NCBI RefSeq assembly: GCF_040436315.1
Contig: NZ_AP031572.1
Span: forward strand, 496,001-560,000
Length of the DNA: 64,000 nt
Source of the DNA: Synechocystis sp. LKSZ1
Lineage (GTDB): Bacteria > Cyanobacteriota > Cyanobacteriia > Cyanobacteriales > Microcystaceae
Reading direction: 5' to 3'
How positions within the stretch are numbered: the stretch's first letter is position 1; every line of letters starts with the position of its first letter. The notes under the pieces are model-generated. The model was not told where the DNA came from, did no database searches, and was given only the letters and a program-made list of their open reading frames with translations. A program made the translations under genes and the position numbers. Shown piece after piece: positions 43,932-53,644 of this stretch.

Positions 43932-45275
43932 TTAGGCCTGACAAAGATGGCTTAGGGTTTCTACAAACTCAGGATAGGAGATCGCTGCGGCCTCGGCGCG
44001 ATGAATCCGGGTGGTTCCTTTAGCCCCCAGGGCCGCGATGGCTAAACTCATGGCAATGCGATGATCCGTAAAGCTATCGACATCGGCCCCGACTAAGGCC
44101 TGGCCGCCCACAATTTCCAGGCCATCAGGAAACTCCGTAATCTTGGCCCCCAGCTTACCCAACTCACTGGCCATCACCGCCAGACGGTCACTTTCCTTAA
44201 CCCGTAATTCCGCCGCATCCTGAATCCGGGTCGTGCCCTGGGCAAAGGCGGCAGCAACGGCCAAAATAGGAATTTCATCAATGAGGCGGGGGATGACCGC
44301 TCCCCCAATGGTACAACCCTGGAGAGTACTAGCTTTGACCCGCAGGTCAGCCACGGGTTCCCCAGTGACTAGACGTTCATTTTCTAGGCTAATGTTGGCT
44401 CCCATCTGCTGGAGAACTTCTAAGACTCCGGTGCGAGTCGGATTAATGCCCACATTCTCAATCACCAGTTCGGAGCCCGGTACAATACTGGCGGCTACTA
44501 ACCAAAAGGCTGCGGAGCTAATATCTCCGGGAACAACAACGGTTTGGCCGGTCAACGGGGCCGGGCCATGGATAGTGACACGGTGGTGTTCCGGATCAAT
44601 CGTCAATTTGGCCCCAAAGGCCTGGAGCATACGTTCACTGTGATCCCGCGACAGGGCCGGTTCTGTCACTGTCGTATCGCCGTCAATACTGAGGCCGGCC
44701 AGGAGCAGACAGGATTTTACCTGGGCCGAGGCAATGGGGGAAGTGTAATGGCTGGGTTGCAGGGCCTGGCCTTGAACCGCCAGGGGGGCCAGGGAATTTT
44801 GATGACGGCCCCAGATCTGGGCCCCCATGCTTTGTAATGGTTTAATCACGCGGGACATGGGCCGAGAACGTAGAGAGTCGTCACCGGTGACGGTAAAAAA
44901 TTTGCCCGGCTGGGCGGCCAACAGGCCCAGCATCAGCCGAATAGTGGTACCTGAATTACCGGCATTCAAGACATCTAGGGGTTCTTGCAAATTCCCCAGG
45001 CCAATACCTTGAACCACCACCCGCTCGGAATTAAGATCTGAAATTTTGGCTCCTAGTTGCTGAAAACACTGAGCCGTACTACGGGGGTCTTCCCCTAACA
45101 GCAGGCCTTCGATCACCGTTTCCCCTTCCGCAATGGCCCCCAACATTAGAGCCCGGTGAGAAATGGACTTGTCCCCCGGAATCCGAAGACGACCTTGAAG
45201 GGCCAGGCCCGCCGCTGGAGGTGTAACTTGGAGGGTCTGGTGAGGATCAGGGGCAGAGAGATGAAGGACAGCCAT
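43932..45275 (-). CDS. aroA: 5-enolpyruvylshikimate-3-phosphate synthase
   Basis: 447 residues from the ATG at 45275 ([10 protein letters not shown]), matching the usual cyanobacterial start; the frame runs 17 codons further but without support. Signatures: [35 protein letters not shown] and [13 protein letters not shown]. The enzyme joins shikimate-3-phosphate and phosphoenolpyruvate in aromatic amino acid synthesis. In the first substrate loop the motif reads [10 protein letters not shown], as in class II (less glyphosate-sensitive) enzymes rather than the NAGTAMRP of class I. Confidence 0.95.
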   Translation of the reverse strand: MAVLHLSAPDPHQTLQVTPPAAGLALQGRLRIPGDKSISHRALMLGAIAEGETVIEGLLLGEDPRSTAQCFQQLGAKISDLNSERVVVQGIGLGNLQEPLDVLNAGNSGTTIRLMLGLLAAQPGKFFTVTGDDSLRSRPMSRVIKPLQSMGAQIWGRHQNSLAPLAVQGQALQPSHYTSPIASAQVKSCLLLAGLSIDGDTTVTEPALSRDHSERMLQAFGAKLTIDPEHHRVTIHGPAPLTGQTVVVPGDISSAAFWLVAASIVPGSELVIENVGINPTRTGVLEVLQQMGANISLENERLVTGEPVADLRVKASTLQGCTIGGAVIPRLIDEIPILAVAAAFAQGTTRIQDAAELRVKESDRLAVMASELGKLGAKITEFPDGLEIVGGQALVGADVDSFTDHRIAMSLAIAALGAKGTTRIHRAEAAAISYPEFVETLSHLCQA

Positions 45276-45355
45276 GGGCAACCAGCAATAATCAAAGGGC
45301 CTACCTATTATGCCAAGGAAGCGCAATCTACTGTTAAGCTAGCAACCTGACTCCC

Positions 45356-46489
45356 CTAGGCTCGATTCACCATGGCCAGGCGAGAGGTCAAGAAACGATC
45401 CATCCATTTTTCGAGATAGGCTCGATTGGCTTGACGTTCGGCCAATCCCTGACTATCCAGGGGATAGGGGGCCAGGCCTTTGATAGCAGCGGTGGTAACA
45501 CAAAACATCGATTTTTGGAAGCTTTCACAGATCTGTACCAGCAGATCTTCTTCCTGGCGTAGGCTCTGCTGATAGATACGATGCAGATAATCCGGCAGAT
45601 AATGGCGCATATCCTGCATCAAAAGGGTTGGAGGAATGCCAGCCCCACCAATGGGTAGGGGATCCGCGTAGAGGGCCCCGTAGGTAAATTGGCCCTGGTC
45701 GTAGGGAATTTGATAGGCCTGGGCATTGTAGGAGACGGTTCCCATAAAGGGAGTTCCTCGGAAAAACACGGCTTCGACGTAGGGCACAGCGGTATCCATT
45801 AGAAAGGTCAGGCCGGCTTCAGAAGGAAGAATTGGGTAGGTCTGGCCCTCGACCTGGACATAATAGCTGATGGGTTTAGCCGCATCCTTCACCAACCCAT
45901 CGAGGATATGCTGGACGATGTCAGGAATGGACTGAATCTCTCCTTCGTCATAGCGGTCGGACAGACTCAGGAAAATATCCGCCATTACGCGCCAAAATTG
46001 GCCCAGGGCCGAGTAGTAGGCCATCATCCGCATCTGTTCCGGCAGAAATTCGGGAAAAAGACGATTCAGTCCTTGGATCAGGGGATTGTGCTTGAGCTTG
46101 GCCGTCAGCATCTTGGCCACGGAAGCCTTAAATTCTGGACTATCGAGGTAGATATCCAACGGGCCACCGCCGTGCCACATCATCGCTTTCATGCAGTATT
46201 CGGCGTACTCAAAATTAATCCGGTCATGCCACCAATGCTTGAGGAGTTGCCGCCAACTCACCTGGCCATTGAAGTATTTAAAAAAGGGAAAAAGAACGAG
46301 GAATTGATGCTCTGCGATGTAGATTAAATTGTGGGAATAGGCATCCAACACCACGCCGTAGCTTTTTAAGATACCGACGACTTCAACTACATTTTGGGGC
46401 GAATCCTGGAGCAGGGCCTGGCCCGATTCCAAACGCTCAATGTAGGCGGCTAGGGGATGATGGGAAGGAGCAAGGGTGAGGGAAGGCAT
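45356..46489 (-). CDS. cupB: CO2 hydration protein CupB (ChpX)
   Basis: 377 residues. The sequence is of the ChpX/ChpY (Cup) family: VVGILKSYGVVLDAYSHNLIYIAEHQFLVLFPFFKYFNG (described as two adjoining blocks), WRQLLKHWWHDRINFEYAEYCMKAMMWH, and PISYYVQVEGQTYPILPSEAGLTFLMDTAVP further on. Cup proteins sit on a specialised NDH-1 complex and convert CO2 to bicarbonate on the thylakoid surface using redox energy. The length near 380, rather than about 440 for CupA, and the absence of a cupS gene downstream point to the constitutive CupB form. It follows ndhD4 by 49 bases. Confidence 0.85.
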   Translation of the reverse strand: MPSLTLAPSHHPLAAYIERLESGQALLQDSPQNVVEVVGILKSYGVVLDAYSHNLIYIAEHQFLVLFPFFKYFNGQVSWRQLLKHWWHDRINFEYAEYCMKAMMWHGGGPLDIYLDSPEFKASVAKMLTAKLKHNPLIQGLNRLFPEFLPEQMRMMAYYSALGQFWRVMADIFLSLSDRYDEGEIQSIPDIVQHILDGLVKDAAKPISYYVQVEGQTYPILPSEAGLTFLMDTAVPYVEAVFFRGTPFMGTVSYNAQAYQIPYDQGQFTYGALYADPLPIGGAGIPPTLLMQDMRHYLPDYLHRIYQQSLRQEEDLLVQICESFQKSMFCVTTAAIKGLAPYPLDSQGLAERQANRAYLEKWMDRFLTSRLAMVNRA

Positions 46490-46538
46490 AGGGGCAAAAA
46501 ACCAAGATACTCAACACAATTTGACTCTAGCATGGGCC

Positions 46539-48023
46539 CTAGGGACGGCGGAGGGCAATCACCTCCGGTTGGCCCGTGAGGAGGACGGTGGCCTGGGGTT
46601 CACTCCATTGAGTTAACCAGGTCGGTTGCAGTCCCAGAATAATAATCAACAGGGCCAGAGCCATGGCCGGTAGGCGCTCCTGCCAAAGGACTTGAGGCAG
46701 ACGGGCCAATTCCGGGGTCAGGCGGCCAAAAAAGACGCGATTAACCATCAGCAGAAAATAAACCGCCGTTAGACCGCTACCGATCAGGCACAACAAGGTT
46801 TGTACCGGAAACAAGGGAAAACTACCCCGGAAGACCAAAAATTCCGCAATAAAGCCCACCATGCCCGGAATACCAGCACTGGCCATCACCCCTAGGATCA
46901 TTAAACTACCCGTCACCGGTAGGCCTCGCTCCGGGGCCAACAGGCCCTTAAGATAGTCCACATCGCGACTGCCGGTTTTTTTATAGACCACCCCCACCAG
47001 CAGAAAGAGCATGGCGGAAATGATGCCGTGGCTAATCATCTGGGCCGAAGCGGCGGTAATGCTTAACCGAGTCGTGGCGGCGGCGGCCAGGAGAACATAA
47101 CCCATGTGGGCAATGGAGGAATAGGCCACCACTTTCTTCATATCCTTTTGGGCAATGGCACAGGAGGCTCCATAGAGGGCACTGATGGCGGCCAGAGTCG
47201 CTAACCAGGGGGCAATGCTTACCCAGGCATCCAGGTACAGTCCCACCCCAAAGCGCAGAAGGCCGTAGGTTCCCAGCTTCAGCAATACCCCCGCTAGCAG
47301 AACCGATACCGGGGTTGAAGCCTCCACGTGGGCATCAGGCAACCAGGTGTGGAAGGGAAAAATGGGAATCTTAATGGCCAGGCCAATCAGTAGGGGAATC
47401 AGCAACAACAGTTGCGTGTTGAAGGACAGGGCCTGAGACAGAACGGGATTGTAGTCAAAATTGGGGGCATCGGTGAGCCAAACCCAGCCGAGGAAAGAGA
47501 TCAGCACTAGAAAGCCCGACAGGGCCGTGTAGAGCAGAAATTTCATAGCGGCATAGCCCCGGCGTTCTCCCCCCCAAATGGCGATTAGGAAATAGAGGGG
47601 AATAATTTCTAGCTCGTAGAAAAGGAAAAAGAGGAGTAGATCTTGCGCCAAAAAGGCCCCCATCACCCCACCACTCAGGAAAAGTACAAGAGCATAGTAA
47701 AAACGAGGCCGCGGCAGAGCTTCACTACTGCTATAAATGGCGATCAGGGTCAGGAGACTATTGAGCCACAACAGGGGATAGGACAGGCCATCGACTCCCA
47801 GATGGTACTGTAACCCAATCCCCGGTAACCAAGACCAGGATTCCACAAACTGCATCTGCGGGTTCTGGATTTCAAATTGCGTACCGAGGACGGTGGTAAA
47901 AATAAAAACCAAGGCCATAATTGCCAGGGCTATTTGGCGCGGACGCTGGCCCTCCTCCCCAACCGGGAAAAGTACTAACAGAATGGCACCTAAGATAGGA
48001 ATCCAGATTAAAGCGCTGAGCAT
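46539..48023 (-). CDS. ndhD4: NADH dehydrogenase-like subunit NdhD4
   Basis: 494 residues with about 14 membrane helices. Typical ND4 motifs: YHLGVDGLSYPLLWLNSLL, FYELEIIPLYFLIAIWGG with the conserved Glu, PFHTWLPDAHVEASTPVSVLLAGVLLKLGTYGLLRF and VAYSSIAHMGYVLL (each a short part of a longer match). It forms part of the membrane arm that pumps protons in the CO2-uptake NDH-1 complex. The number 4 rather than 3 follows from the operon partner cupB. Confidence 0.88.
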   Translation of the reverse strand: MLSALIWIPILGAILLVLFPVGEEGQRPRQIALAIMALVFIFTTVLGTQFEIQNPQMQFVESWSWLPGIGLQYHLGVDGLSYPLLWLNSLLTLIAIYSSSEALPRPRFYYALVLFLSGGVMGAFLAQDLLLFFLFYELEIIPLYFLIAIWGGERRGYAAMKFLLYTALSGFLVLISFLGWVWLTDAPNFDYNPVLSQALSFNTQLLLLIPLLIGLAIKIPIFPFHTWLPDAHVEASTPVSVLLAGVLLKLGTYGLLRFGVGLYLDAWVSIAPWLATLAAISALYGASCAIAQKDMKKVVAYSSIAHMGYVLLAAAATTRLSITAASAQMISHGIISAMLFLLVGVVYKKTGSRDVDYLKGLLAPERGLPVTGSLMILGVMASAGIPGMVGFIAEFLVFRGSFPLFPVQTLLCLIGSGLTAVYFLLMVNRVFFGRLTPELARLPQVLWQERLPAMALALLIIILGLQPTWLTQWSEPQATVLLTGQPEVIALRRP

Positions 48024-48134
48024 AGCGAGTTTAAAAATCTCCTTGAGTTGTTGTTATCGTTGCGGGAAAATAACGTTTTTAAAAATGGCTGACCGCTGAG
48101 TAATGCTTGAGCATTTCCCATCGTCAATACGCCC

Positions 48135-50045
48135 CTAGCCCAGGGCCAGACTTTGCAACCAGGCCGACCAAAATTCACTAATCATGGCCCATTGGCCACT
48201 AAAGGAAAACCAGAGCAATAGGCTAACCCCGATCAGAATAGTAAGTAGGTAAAACTGGGACTGACCGGAGACATTGTATTTCAAGGCATTACCACTAAAA
48301 ATAGTGACTAAACTGACTAAATTCACCGCCCCGTCAATCACGTAACGGTCAAACCAGTTACTCCAGCGGGCAATCATCGCCACGGCGGCTACAACGGTGG
48401 CGGCATAAATTTTGTCGAGGTAAAAGTCGTAGGCCAGCAAATCTTGGCAAAAGCGGAGGGGCAGTTGGGTCGAACGAGCCCAGGCTCGGCGGAGGGGAAC
48501 GCTATAGCCTAGCACCAGGCCCAAAATGCCTGACAAAACCAATAGGGCCATCGTCCAGGAAAGCAGACCGGTTGGAGCCACCTCTAGAGGACGGTTGGGG
48601 GAAAGCCAAAAGGGCCAACGCAAAGCTGCCAAGGGAGCCAATAGCGTCACCACCATTAAGCTCACCATTGGCACCGCCATCGACCAGGGAACCTCCGGGG
48701 TGCGCCGGGTTTTGCTTTGGGGTTGCCCTAAAAAGATCAGGCGAAAGACCCGCATGAAGTTGAGACAGGCCAAAAAATTGACAAAAGCCAGCAGAATAAC
48801 CAAGGGCCAATCCACTTGCAATGTCCCATTAAACCAGCGCTGCCACGTCCAGAACATACCGAGGGGAAAGACCGCGACCATCCCCAGGGAACCCAAGATA
48901 AAGCTCAGGGTTGTGGCAGGCATCCGGGACCAAAGACCGCCCATTTCCGTAATGTTTTGGTTGCTGGTGGTCAAAATAATTGCCCCTGCACTCATAAAGA
49001 GCAGGGCCTTGGCAATGGCATGGCTAAACAGGATCAAAAAAGCAATATCCACGTGACCCAGGCCTACGGCAATAAAAACCAGACCCAGATAGGCACTAGT
49101 GGAGTGGGATAGGGTGCGCTTAATATCAATCTGGGCCAGGGAAATCAGGGAGGTCAGAATTGCCGTTGTTGTTCCCAGCACAATCAACGTATTAGAAGCA
49201 ATGGGGGATAGGGTAAACACCGGCTGAAGCTTGATCAAAACGTAGGCTCCAGCAGAAACCACCACGGAGTTTCGCATAATGCCGGCAGGGTTAGGGCCCT
49301 CCATGGCTTCGTCTAGCCATAAATTGAGGGGAAACTGCGCGCATTTTCCCGTTGGTCCTGCGATCAGAGAAAGGCCGAGTAACGTCGCGGTCAAGGGCAG
49401 AATCGGGGACGTATTGGCCCAGCTTTCCAGTTGGGAAAAGGTTAACCCCTCGCCATAGCAAGAGAGCGCCACCAGACCCATCAGAAGGATAATGTCCCCC
49501 ACTCGTTTAGTTAAAAAGGCATCCCGAGCGGCCGTCACCACCAAGGGTTGAGCGTACCAAAATCCCACTAATAGGTAGGTGGAAAGGGTCAGCATTTCGA
49601 GTAAGGCATAGCTGAGAAACAGCGAGTCACTCAGGGCAATCCCCCCCAGGGCCGCTTCAAAGAAACCCAGTAGGCCGTAGAAACGAGCCAGAGACCAGTC
49701 CTTCTCCATGTAGCCCAAGGCAAAAAGCTGAACTAAAAAACTGATGCCCGTCACCAATTCCAGGGCCCCAATACTGACGGGTGAAATTTGAATGGTCAGG
49801 TCGAGGTTGAGGTCGGCGACCTGAAGCCAATCGAAAACGATCTGTTGGGTCGGTCTCTGCCACACTCGCCAGAAGGCAACGGCCCCATGGAGTACCGATA
49901 GGAACGTCATCAAGATATTGAAATAGGCCGCTGGTCGGGGGCCCGTGCGTTTAATCAGGCGAAAAGACCAGGGAAGGGTTAAAAAAGCCCCAATTAAGCT
50001 ATAAAAAGGAATAAACCAACTATTTTGAAGTAAAAAATCTGCCAT
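48135..50045 (-). CDS. ndhF4: NADH dehydrogenase-like subunit NdhF4
   Basis: 636 residues with about 16 membrane helices and the long C-terminal lateral helix region usual for NdhF. ND5 motifs are visible: GLLGFFEAALGGIALSDSLFL, GPTGKCAQFPLNLWLDEAMEGPNPAGIM and LAQIDIKRTLSHSTSAYLG. The segment where complex I subunits read PLHTWLPDAM is here PLNLWLDEAMEGP, as in the CO2-uptake NdhF3/F4 branch. It starts the ndhF4-ndhD4-cupB operon, with 111 bases before ndhD4. A 7-base palindrome lies 42 bases upstream of its start codon. Confidence 0.88.
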   Translation of the reverse strand: MADFLLQNSWFIPFYSLIGAFLTLPWSFRLIKRTGPRPAAYFNILMTFLSVLHGAVAFWRVWQRPTQQIVFDWLQVADLNLDLTIQISPVSIGALELVTGISFLVQLFALGYMEKDWSLARFYGLLGFFEAALGGIALSDSLFLSYALLEMLTLSTYLLVGFWYAQPLVVTAARDAFLTKRVGDIILLMGLVALSCYGEGLTFSQLESWANTSPILPLTATLLGLSLIAGPTGKCAQFPLNLWLDEAMEGPNPAGIMRNSVVVSAGAYVLIKLQPVFTLSPIASNTLIVLGTTTAILTSLISLAQIDIKRTLSHSTSAYLGLVFIAVGLGHVDIAFLILFSHAIAKALLFMSAGAIILTTSNQNITEMGGLWSRMPATTLSFILGSLGMVAVFPLGMFWTWQRWFNGTLQVDWPLVILLAFVNFLACLNFMRVFRLIFLGQPQSKTRRTPEVPWSMAVPMVSLMVVTLLAPLAALRWPFWLSPNRPLEVAPTGLLSWTMALLVLSGILGLVLGYSVPLRRAWARSTQLPLRFCQDLLAYDFYLDKIYAATVVAAVAMIARWSNWFDRYVIDGAVNLVSLVTIFSGNALKYNVSGQSQFYLLTILIGVSLLLWFSFSGQWAMISEFWSAWLQSLALG

Positions 50046-50086
50046 TACTCGGTTTATATCGTGCAGTGTCCCAGTGGGTTAAACTC

Positions 50087-50103
50087 TAAGCTACAGTAGC
50101 TTA
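50087..50103. promoter_or_regulatory. Palindrome TAAGCTA-CAG-TAGCTTA upstream of ndhF4
   Basis: Seven-base perfect inverted repeats (50087-50093 and 50097-50103) around a three-base centre, 42 bases upstream of the ndhF4 start codon. The placement suits an operator for a dimeric regulator, for example a LysR-type protein of carbon acquisition. The spacing does not fit the T-N11-A rule exactly, so the assignment is open. Confidence 0.4.
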
Positions 50104-50490
50104 CTCGTCTTGACAAGGTTTTCTTGGTCGTCTTTCCAGAGCGAGTTCCTAGCTAGTCAAAGGTTTAAGCGCCCTGACTCGTCTCACGGCTGGATGCCAT
50201 TACTTCCTAAGACAAGCTCAATAGATCTGTATTTTGGAATCAATAACCGGCGGAATAAAACGTCAATAAATTCTTAAAAATTGATGAAAGTTAGCGCTAT
50301 GGAAGTACAAAAATCAGCGACCCAATAAGCATCTAAAAAGTTACATCTATTGAACTTGATGATAAAAGACGAAATCAAGGCAAAGAGAACGTCTCAAACC
50401 GAGAAAGTCGCAGTACCCCGCAATTAAAGGTCGTTTGCCCCAGGCCCTGCGAACTATAACAGCCCGCAACAATCAATATTTAAGAATATC

Positions 50491-50520
50491 CTTAACCCTT
50501 TCTTTACCAGTGCTTGCTAT
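50491..50520 (+). promoter_or_regulatory. Pho box upstream of pstS
   Basis: Three 8-base units with three-base spacers, CTTAACCC-TTT-CTTTACCA-GTG-CTTGCTAT, match the cyanobacterial PhoB/SphR box pattern (repeats close to CTTAACCT). They lie about 60-90 bases before the pstS start, with a -10-like TATGAAT just after. This implies induction under phosphate starvation through the SphS-SphR system. Confidence 0.7.
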
Positions 50521-50582
50521 CTATGAATGTATCATTAGCAACTGTTTAGCAAGCTTGACCCCATTTCGTCCTAATCAACTTT

Positions 50583-51746
50583 ATGTCTATCGCCAATCGT
50601 TTTAAAAGACTACCGAGTCGGCTAATGCCTATCCTATCCGTTACGGCTATCACCTTTGGTCTTGCCGCCTGCGGTGGGGGAGGACAGACGGACACCAATG
50701 GTACGACACCTGGGGGGACAGAGGGCGCTACTTCTCCTAACGCCAACCTCAAGGAAGCCATTAGCTCCGCCGTCTCCTTAACAGGGGCTGGGGCAACTTT
50801 CCCCGCACCATTATACCAAAATTGGTTTGTCGGTCTCAACCAAGAAGTCCCCAATTTACAAGTGAACTACCAATCGGTGGGGAGTGGTGCCGGGGTTGAG
50901 CAATTCACCGCCGGAACAGTGGATTTTGGGGCCAGTGATACGGCCATGAAGGATGAAGAAATTGCCAAGGTTAGCAAGGGTGTGCTCATGCTGCCTATGA
51001 CCGCAGGAAGTATTGTGTTTGCCTATAATCTTCCTGGCGTGGAGGGACTAAAACTCTCCCAGGAAAATCAAGTAGCCATTTTTATGGGAGAAATCACCAA
51101 ATGGAACGATCCCAAATTAGTGGCGGATAACCCCGATCTCAAACTACCAGATGAGCCGATCACCGTGGTTCACCGCTCCGATGGCAGTGGCACCACCGGC
51201 GTCTTTACTAAATATCTCAGCGCTGTCAGCCCGAAATGGAAAGAAAGCATCGGTGATGGCAAGAGTATCCAGTGGCCCACTGCTAAAGGAAAATTTATTG
51301 GTGGCAAGGGTAATGAAGGGGTCACAGCCAATATCCAACAGAACCAAGGTTCTATCGGTTACGTTGAGTACGGTTACGCCAAGAACAACAATCTAGCCAT
51401 GGCGACGGTGCAAAACAAAGCCGGTAAATTCGTGACGCCGGATGATACTTCGGCAGCCGCAACCCTGGCGACAGCGGAACTTCCCGAAAACCTGCGGGCC
51501 TTCATCATCAATCCCGACGGTGAGCAATCCTACCCCATCGTCACCTACACCTGGATGTTGATGTATAAGAAGTACGACGATCCCATGAAAGCAAAGGGGA
51601 TTGAAGCCATGGTTCAGTATGGCCTGACCACGGGACAACAGCAGAGTGCCGCCTTGGGTTATATTCCTCTGCCCCCCAATGTGGTAGAAAAAGTGGCCGC
51701 GGCTGCTGATCAGATCAGTCCTGATTTCCAAATCAAAGTCAAATAG
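50583..51746 (+). CDS. pstS: Phosphate-binding lipoprotein PstS
   Basis: 387 residues. An N-terminal signal ends in the lipobox LAAC (C30), followed by a Gly-rich linker, so the protein is a lipoprotein outside the cytoplasmic membrane. Phosphate-binding motifs: GAGATFPAPLYQNWF, VGSGAGVEQFTAGTVDFGASD and HRSDGSGTTGVFTKYL. It captures phosphate and delivers it to PstCA. A GC-rich hairpin follows the stop and may let it be made in excess over the membrane subunits. Confidence 0.96.
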   Translation: MSIANRFKRLPSRLMPILSVTAITFGLAACGGGGQTDTNGTTPGGTEGATSPNANLKEAISSAVSLTGAGATFPAPLYQNWFVGLNQEVPNLQVNYQSVGSGAGVEQFTAGTVDFGASDTAMKDEEIAKVSKGVLMLPMTAGSIVFAYNLPGVEGLKLSQENQVAIFMGEITKWNDPKLVADNPDLKLPDEPITVVHRSDGSGTTGVFTKYLSAVSPKWKESIGDGKSIQWPTAKGKFIGGKGNEGVTANIQQNQGSIGYVEYGYAKNNNLAMATVQNKAGKFVTPDDTSAAATLATAELPENLRAFIINPDGEQSYPIVTYTWMLMYKKYDDPMKAKGIEAMVQYGLTTGQQQSAALGYIPLPPNVVEKVAAAADQISPDFQIKVK

Positions 51747-51752
51747 TTTGCT

Positions 51753-51769
51753 GGGCCCCCAGTGGGCCC
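51753..51769 (+). other. Intercistronic hairpin between pstS and pstC
   Basis: GGGCCC (51753-51758) and GGGCCC (51764-51769) pair perfectly around the five-base loop CCAGT, without a T-tract, in the 50-base gap after pstS. Such a stem without a terminator run commonly protects an upstream mRNA from 3' decay; here it could raise the binding protein relative to the permeases. Confidence 0.55.
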
Positions 51770-51796
51770 TATGATTAACCGCTAATTTTTATTCCT

Positions 51797-52753
51797 ATGG
51801 TTGCGCCTTCCTATTCCCGCCCTACGGCCCTCCAATCCCGCTCTGTCCTCGAAAAAAATCTGGAAACGGGCTTCCGGGGCCTGACCTTTATCTTTGCCCT
51901 TAGTATTGGCTTAATTTTATTGCTCATTGCCCTGGTGGTGACCATCCGGGCCTGGCCGGCCATTGTCGAATACAATGTCGGTTTTTTATTTAATAACCTC
52001 TGGGATCCCGTTAAAAACAATTACGGGGCCTTAGCAGTAATTGTGGGAACGTTGGTGAGTTCTGTACTCGCCCTTTTGATTGCAGTTCCCCTCGGATTGG
52101 GTACGGCCATCTTTCTGAGCGAAGACTTTATTCCGCTTAATATTCGGATTATTCTCGTTTTTCTGGTGGAACTCCTGGCGGCCATTCCCAGTGTGGTTTA
52201 CGGCCTATGGGGCATTTTTGTGTTGATTCCCCTGATCCGGCCCCTGGGCTTTTGGCTGAATAGCACCCTGGGCTGGATTCCCCTCTTTAGTTCCAAGCCA
52301 GCCGGGCCAGGGATGCTACCGGCCGGGGTCGTTTTGGCTATTATGATTTTGCCGATTATCACCGCCATTGCTCGGGACTCCCTAGCGGCCCTTCCGCCAG
52401 AATTGCGCCAGGCCTCCCTCGGTCTGGGAGCCACCCGTTGGGAAACCATTTTTCGGGTGTTGGTGCCGGCGGCCTTCTCTGGGATTGTCGGCGGTATTAT
52501 GCTGGCCCTGGGGCGAGCCATGGGGGAAACCATGGCCGTTACTATGTTGATCGGCAACTCCAACAAACTGAGTGCTTCCCTGCTCGACCCCGCTAATACC
52601 ATTTCCTCGTTGCTCGCCAACCAATTTGCTGAAGCCTCGGGGATGCAGGTGGCGGCTCTAATGTACGCCGGTCTAGTGCTCATGCTCCTGACCCTGGTGG
52701 TTAATATCCTGGCCGAATTCATTGTTAATAAAGTTAAAGCCAAATACTCCTAA
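51797..52753 (+). CDS. pstC: Phosphate ABC transporter permease PstC
   Basis: 318 residues with six membrane helices. The N-terminal part (LEKNLETGFRGLTFIFALSI) and the cytoplasmic coupling loop SLAALPPELRQASLGLGATRWETIFRVLVPAAFSGIVGG (shown only by its core EAA-type pattern ELRQASLGLGATRWETI) identify PstC. A longer loop near residues 155-180 separates two helices. It pairs with PstA, encoded six bases downstream, in the high-affinity phosphate importer. Confidence 0.95.
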   Translation: MVAPSYSRPTALQSRSVLEKNLETGFRGLTFIFALSIGLILLLIALVVTIRAWPAIVEYNVGFLFNNLWDPVKNNYGALAVIVGTLVSSVLALLIAVPLGLGTAIFLSEDFIPLNIRIILVFLVELLAAIPSVVYGLWGIFVLIPLIRPLGFWLNSTLGWIPLFSSKPAGPGMLPAGVVLAIMILPIITAIARDSLAALPPELRQASLGLGATRWETIFRVLVPAAFSGIVGGIMLALGRAMGETMAVTMLIGNSNKLSASLLDPANTISSLLANQFAEASGMQVAALMYAGLVLMLLTLVVNILAEFIVNKVKAKYS

Positions 52754-52759
52754 GCCCCC

Positions 52760-53623
52760 ATGACCGTCGCCAATCTTAAAAAACAACCTTCGAGTCCCCG
52801 TACCCTGCTGGGACTGCTCATGACTGGGGTCGCGGGGGCCTGCCTACTGCTGACCTTGATCCCATTGTTTGCGGTGCTAATCTACGTCACCGTGCAGGGG
52901 ATTAGCCGCATTAACTTAGATTTGTTTACTAAACTGCCTCCTCCACCGGGCTTGAGCGGCGGCGGTGTAGCCAATGCCATTATTGGCACCCTGATCGTGG
53001 TAGTCATTGCGGTGGCCATTGCGGTTCCCATCGGCGTTTTAGCCGCCATCTACCTTTCGGAATTTAGCGACGATAATCAAATTGCCCGAGGAGTACGCTT
53101 CGCCACCAATATTCTTAGCGGTGTTCCTTCAATTATTGCTGGGATTTTTGCCTACGGTCTCTTTGTGGCCTCTGGGATTTTAGGTTTTTCCGCCATTGCC
53201 GGGGGGGCCGCTTTGGCGGTGTTGATGTTACCGACCATCATCCGGACTACCGACGAGGCTCTGCAAATTGTCCCCCAGGATATCCGCTGGGCCGCTCTGG
53301 GGGTCGGGGCCTACAAATTCCAAACGGTTTTGTTTATTGTTCTGCCTGCTGCCCTGCCTTCCATTTTAACCGGTGTCACCCTGGCCATTGCCCGAGCCGC
53401 GGGGGAAACGGCCCCCTTGATTTTTACGGCCCTCTTTTCCAACTTCTGGCCCAAGGGGGTTAAGGAACCTATTGCTACCCTGGCGGTGCTCGTCTATAAC
53501 TTTGCTACTGTGCCCTTTGCGCCCCAACAACAATTGGCCTGGGCTGCTTCCCTCATTTTGGTGTTTTTAGTGTTGGCCACCAGTGTCGGTGCCCGCCTGG
53601 CCACCCGCCGTAAATCCTTCTAA
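52760..53623 (+). CDS. pstA: Phosphate ABC transporter permease PstA
   Basis: 287 residues with six membrane helices. The segments GGGVANAIIGTLIVV, GVPSIIAGIFAYGLFV, TTDEALQIVPQDIRWAALG and IARAAGETAPLIFTALF are typical PstA features. Together with PstC it forms the phosphate channel powered by PstB. Confidence 0.95.
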   Translation: MTVANLKKQPSSPRTLLGLLMTGVAGACLLLTLIPLFAVLIYVTVQGISRINLDLFTKLPPPPGLSGGGVANAIIGTLIVVVIAVAIAVPIGVLAAIYLSEFSDDNQIARGVRFATNILSGVPSIIAGIFAYGLFVASGILGFSAIAGGAALAVLMLPTIIRTTDEALQIVPQDIRWAALGVGAYKFQTVLFIVLPAALPSILTGVTLAIARAAGETAPLIFTALFSNFWPKGVKEPIATLAVLVYNFATVPFAPQQQLAWAASLILVFLVLATSVGARLATRRKSF

Positions 53624-53644
53624 CCCTCCTGTGGAGTTAAGTCT

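Larger units (their letters stand above)
50046..50582. other. 537-base divergent intergenic region between ndhF4 and pstS
   Basis: No gene is seen in this stretch, which is AT-richer than its surroundings. It must carry the promoters of two divergent operons, the CO2-uptake ndhF4-ndhD4-cupB genes on the minus strand and the pst genes on the plus strand. Recognisable items are the palindrome near ndhF4 and the Pho box near pstS, listed separately. I saw no tRNA-like cloverleaf and no convincing small frame; a non-coding RNA cannot be excluded. Confidence 0.6.
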
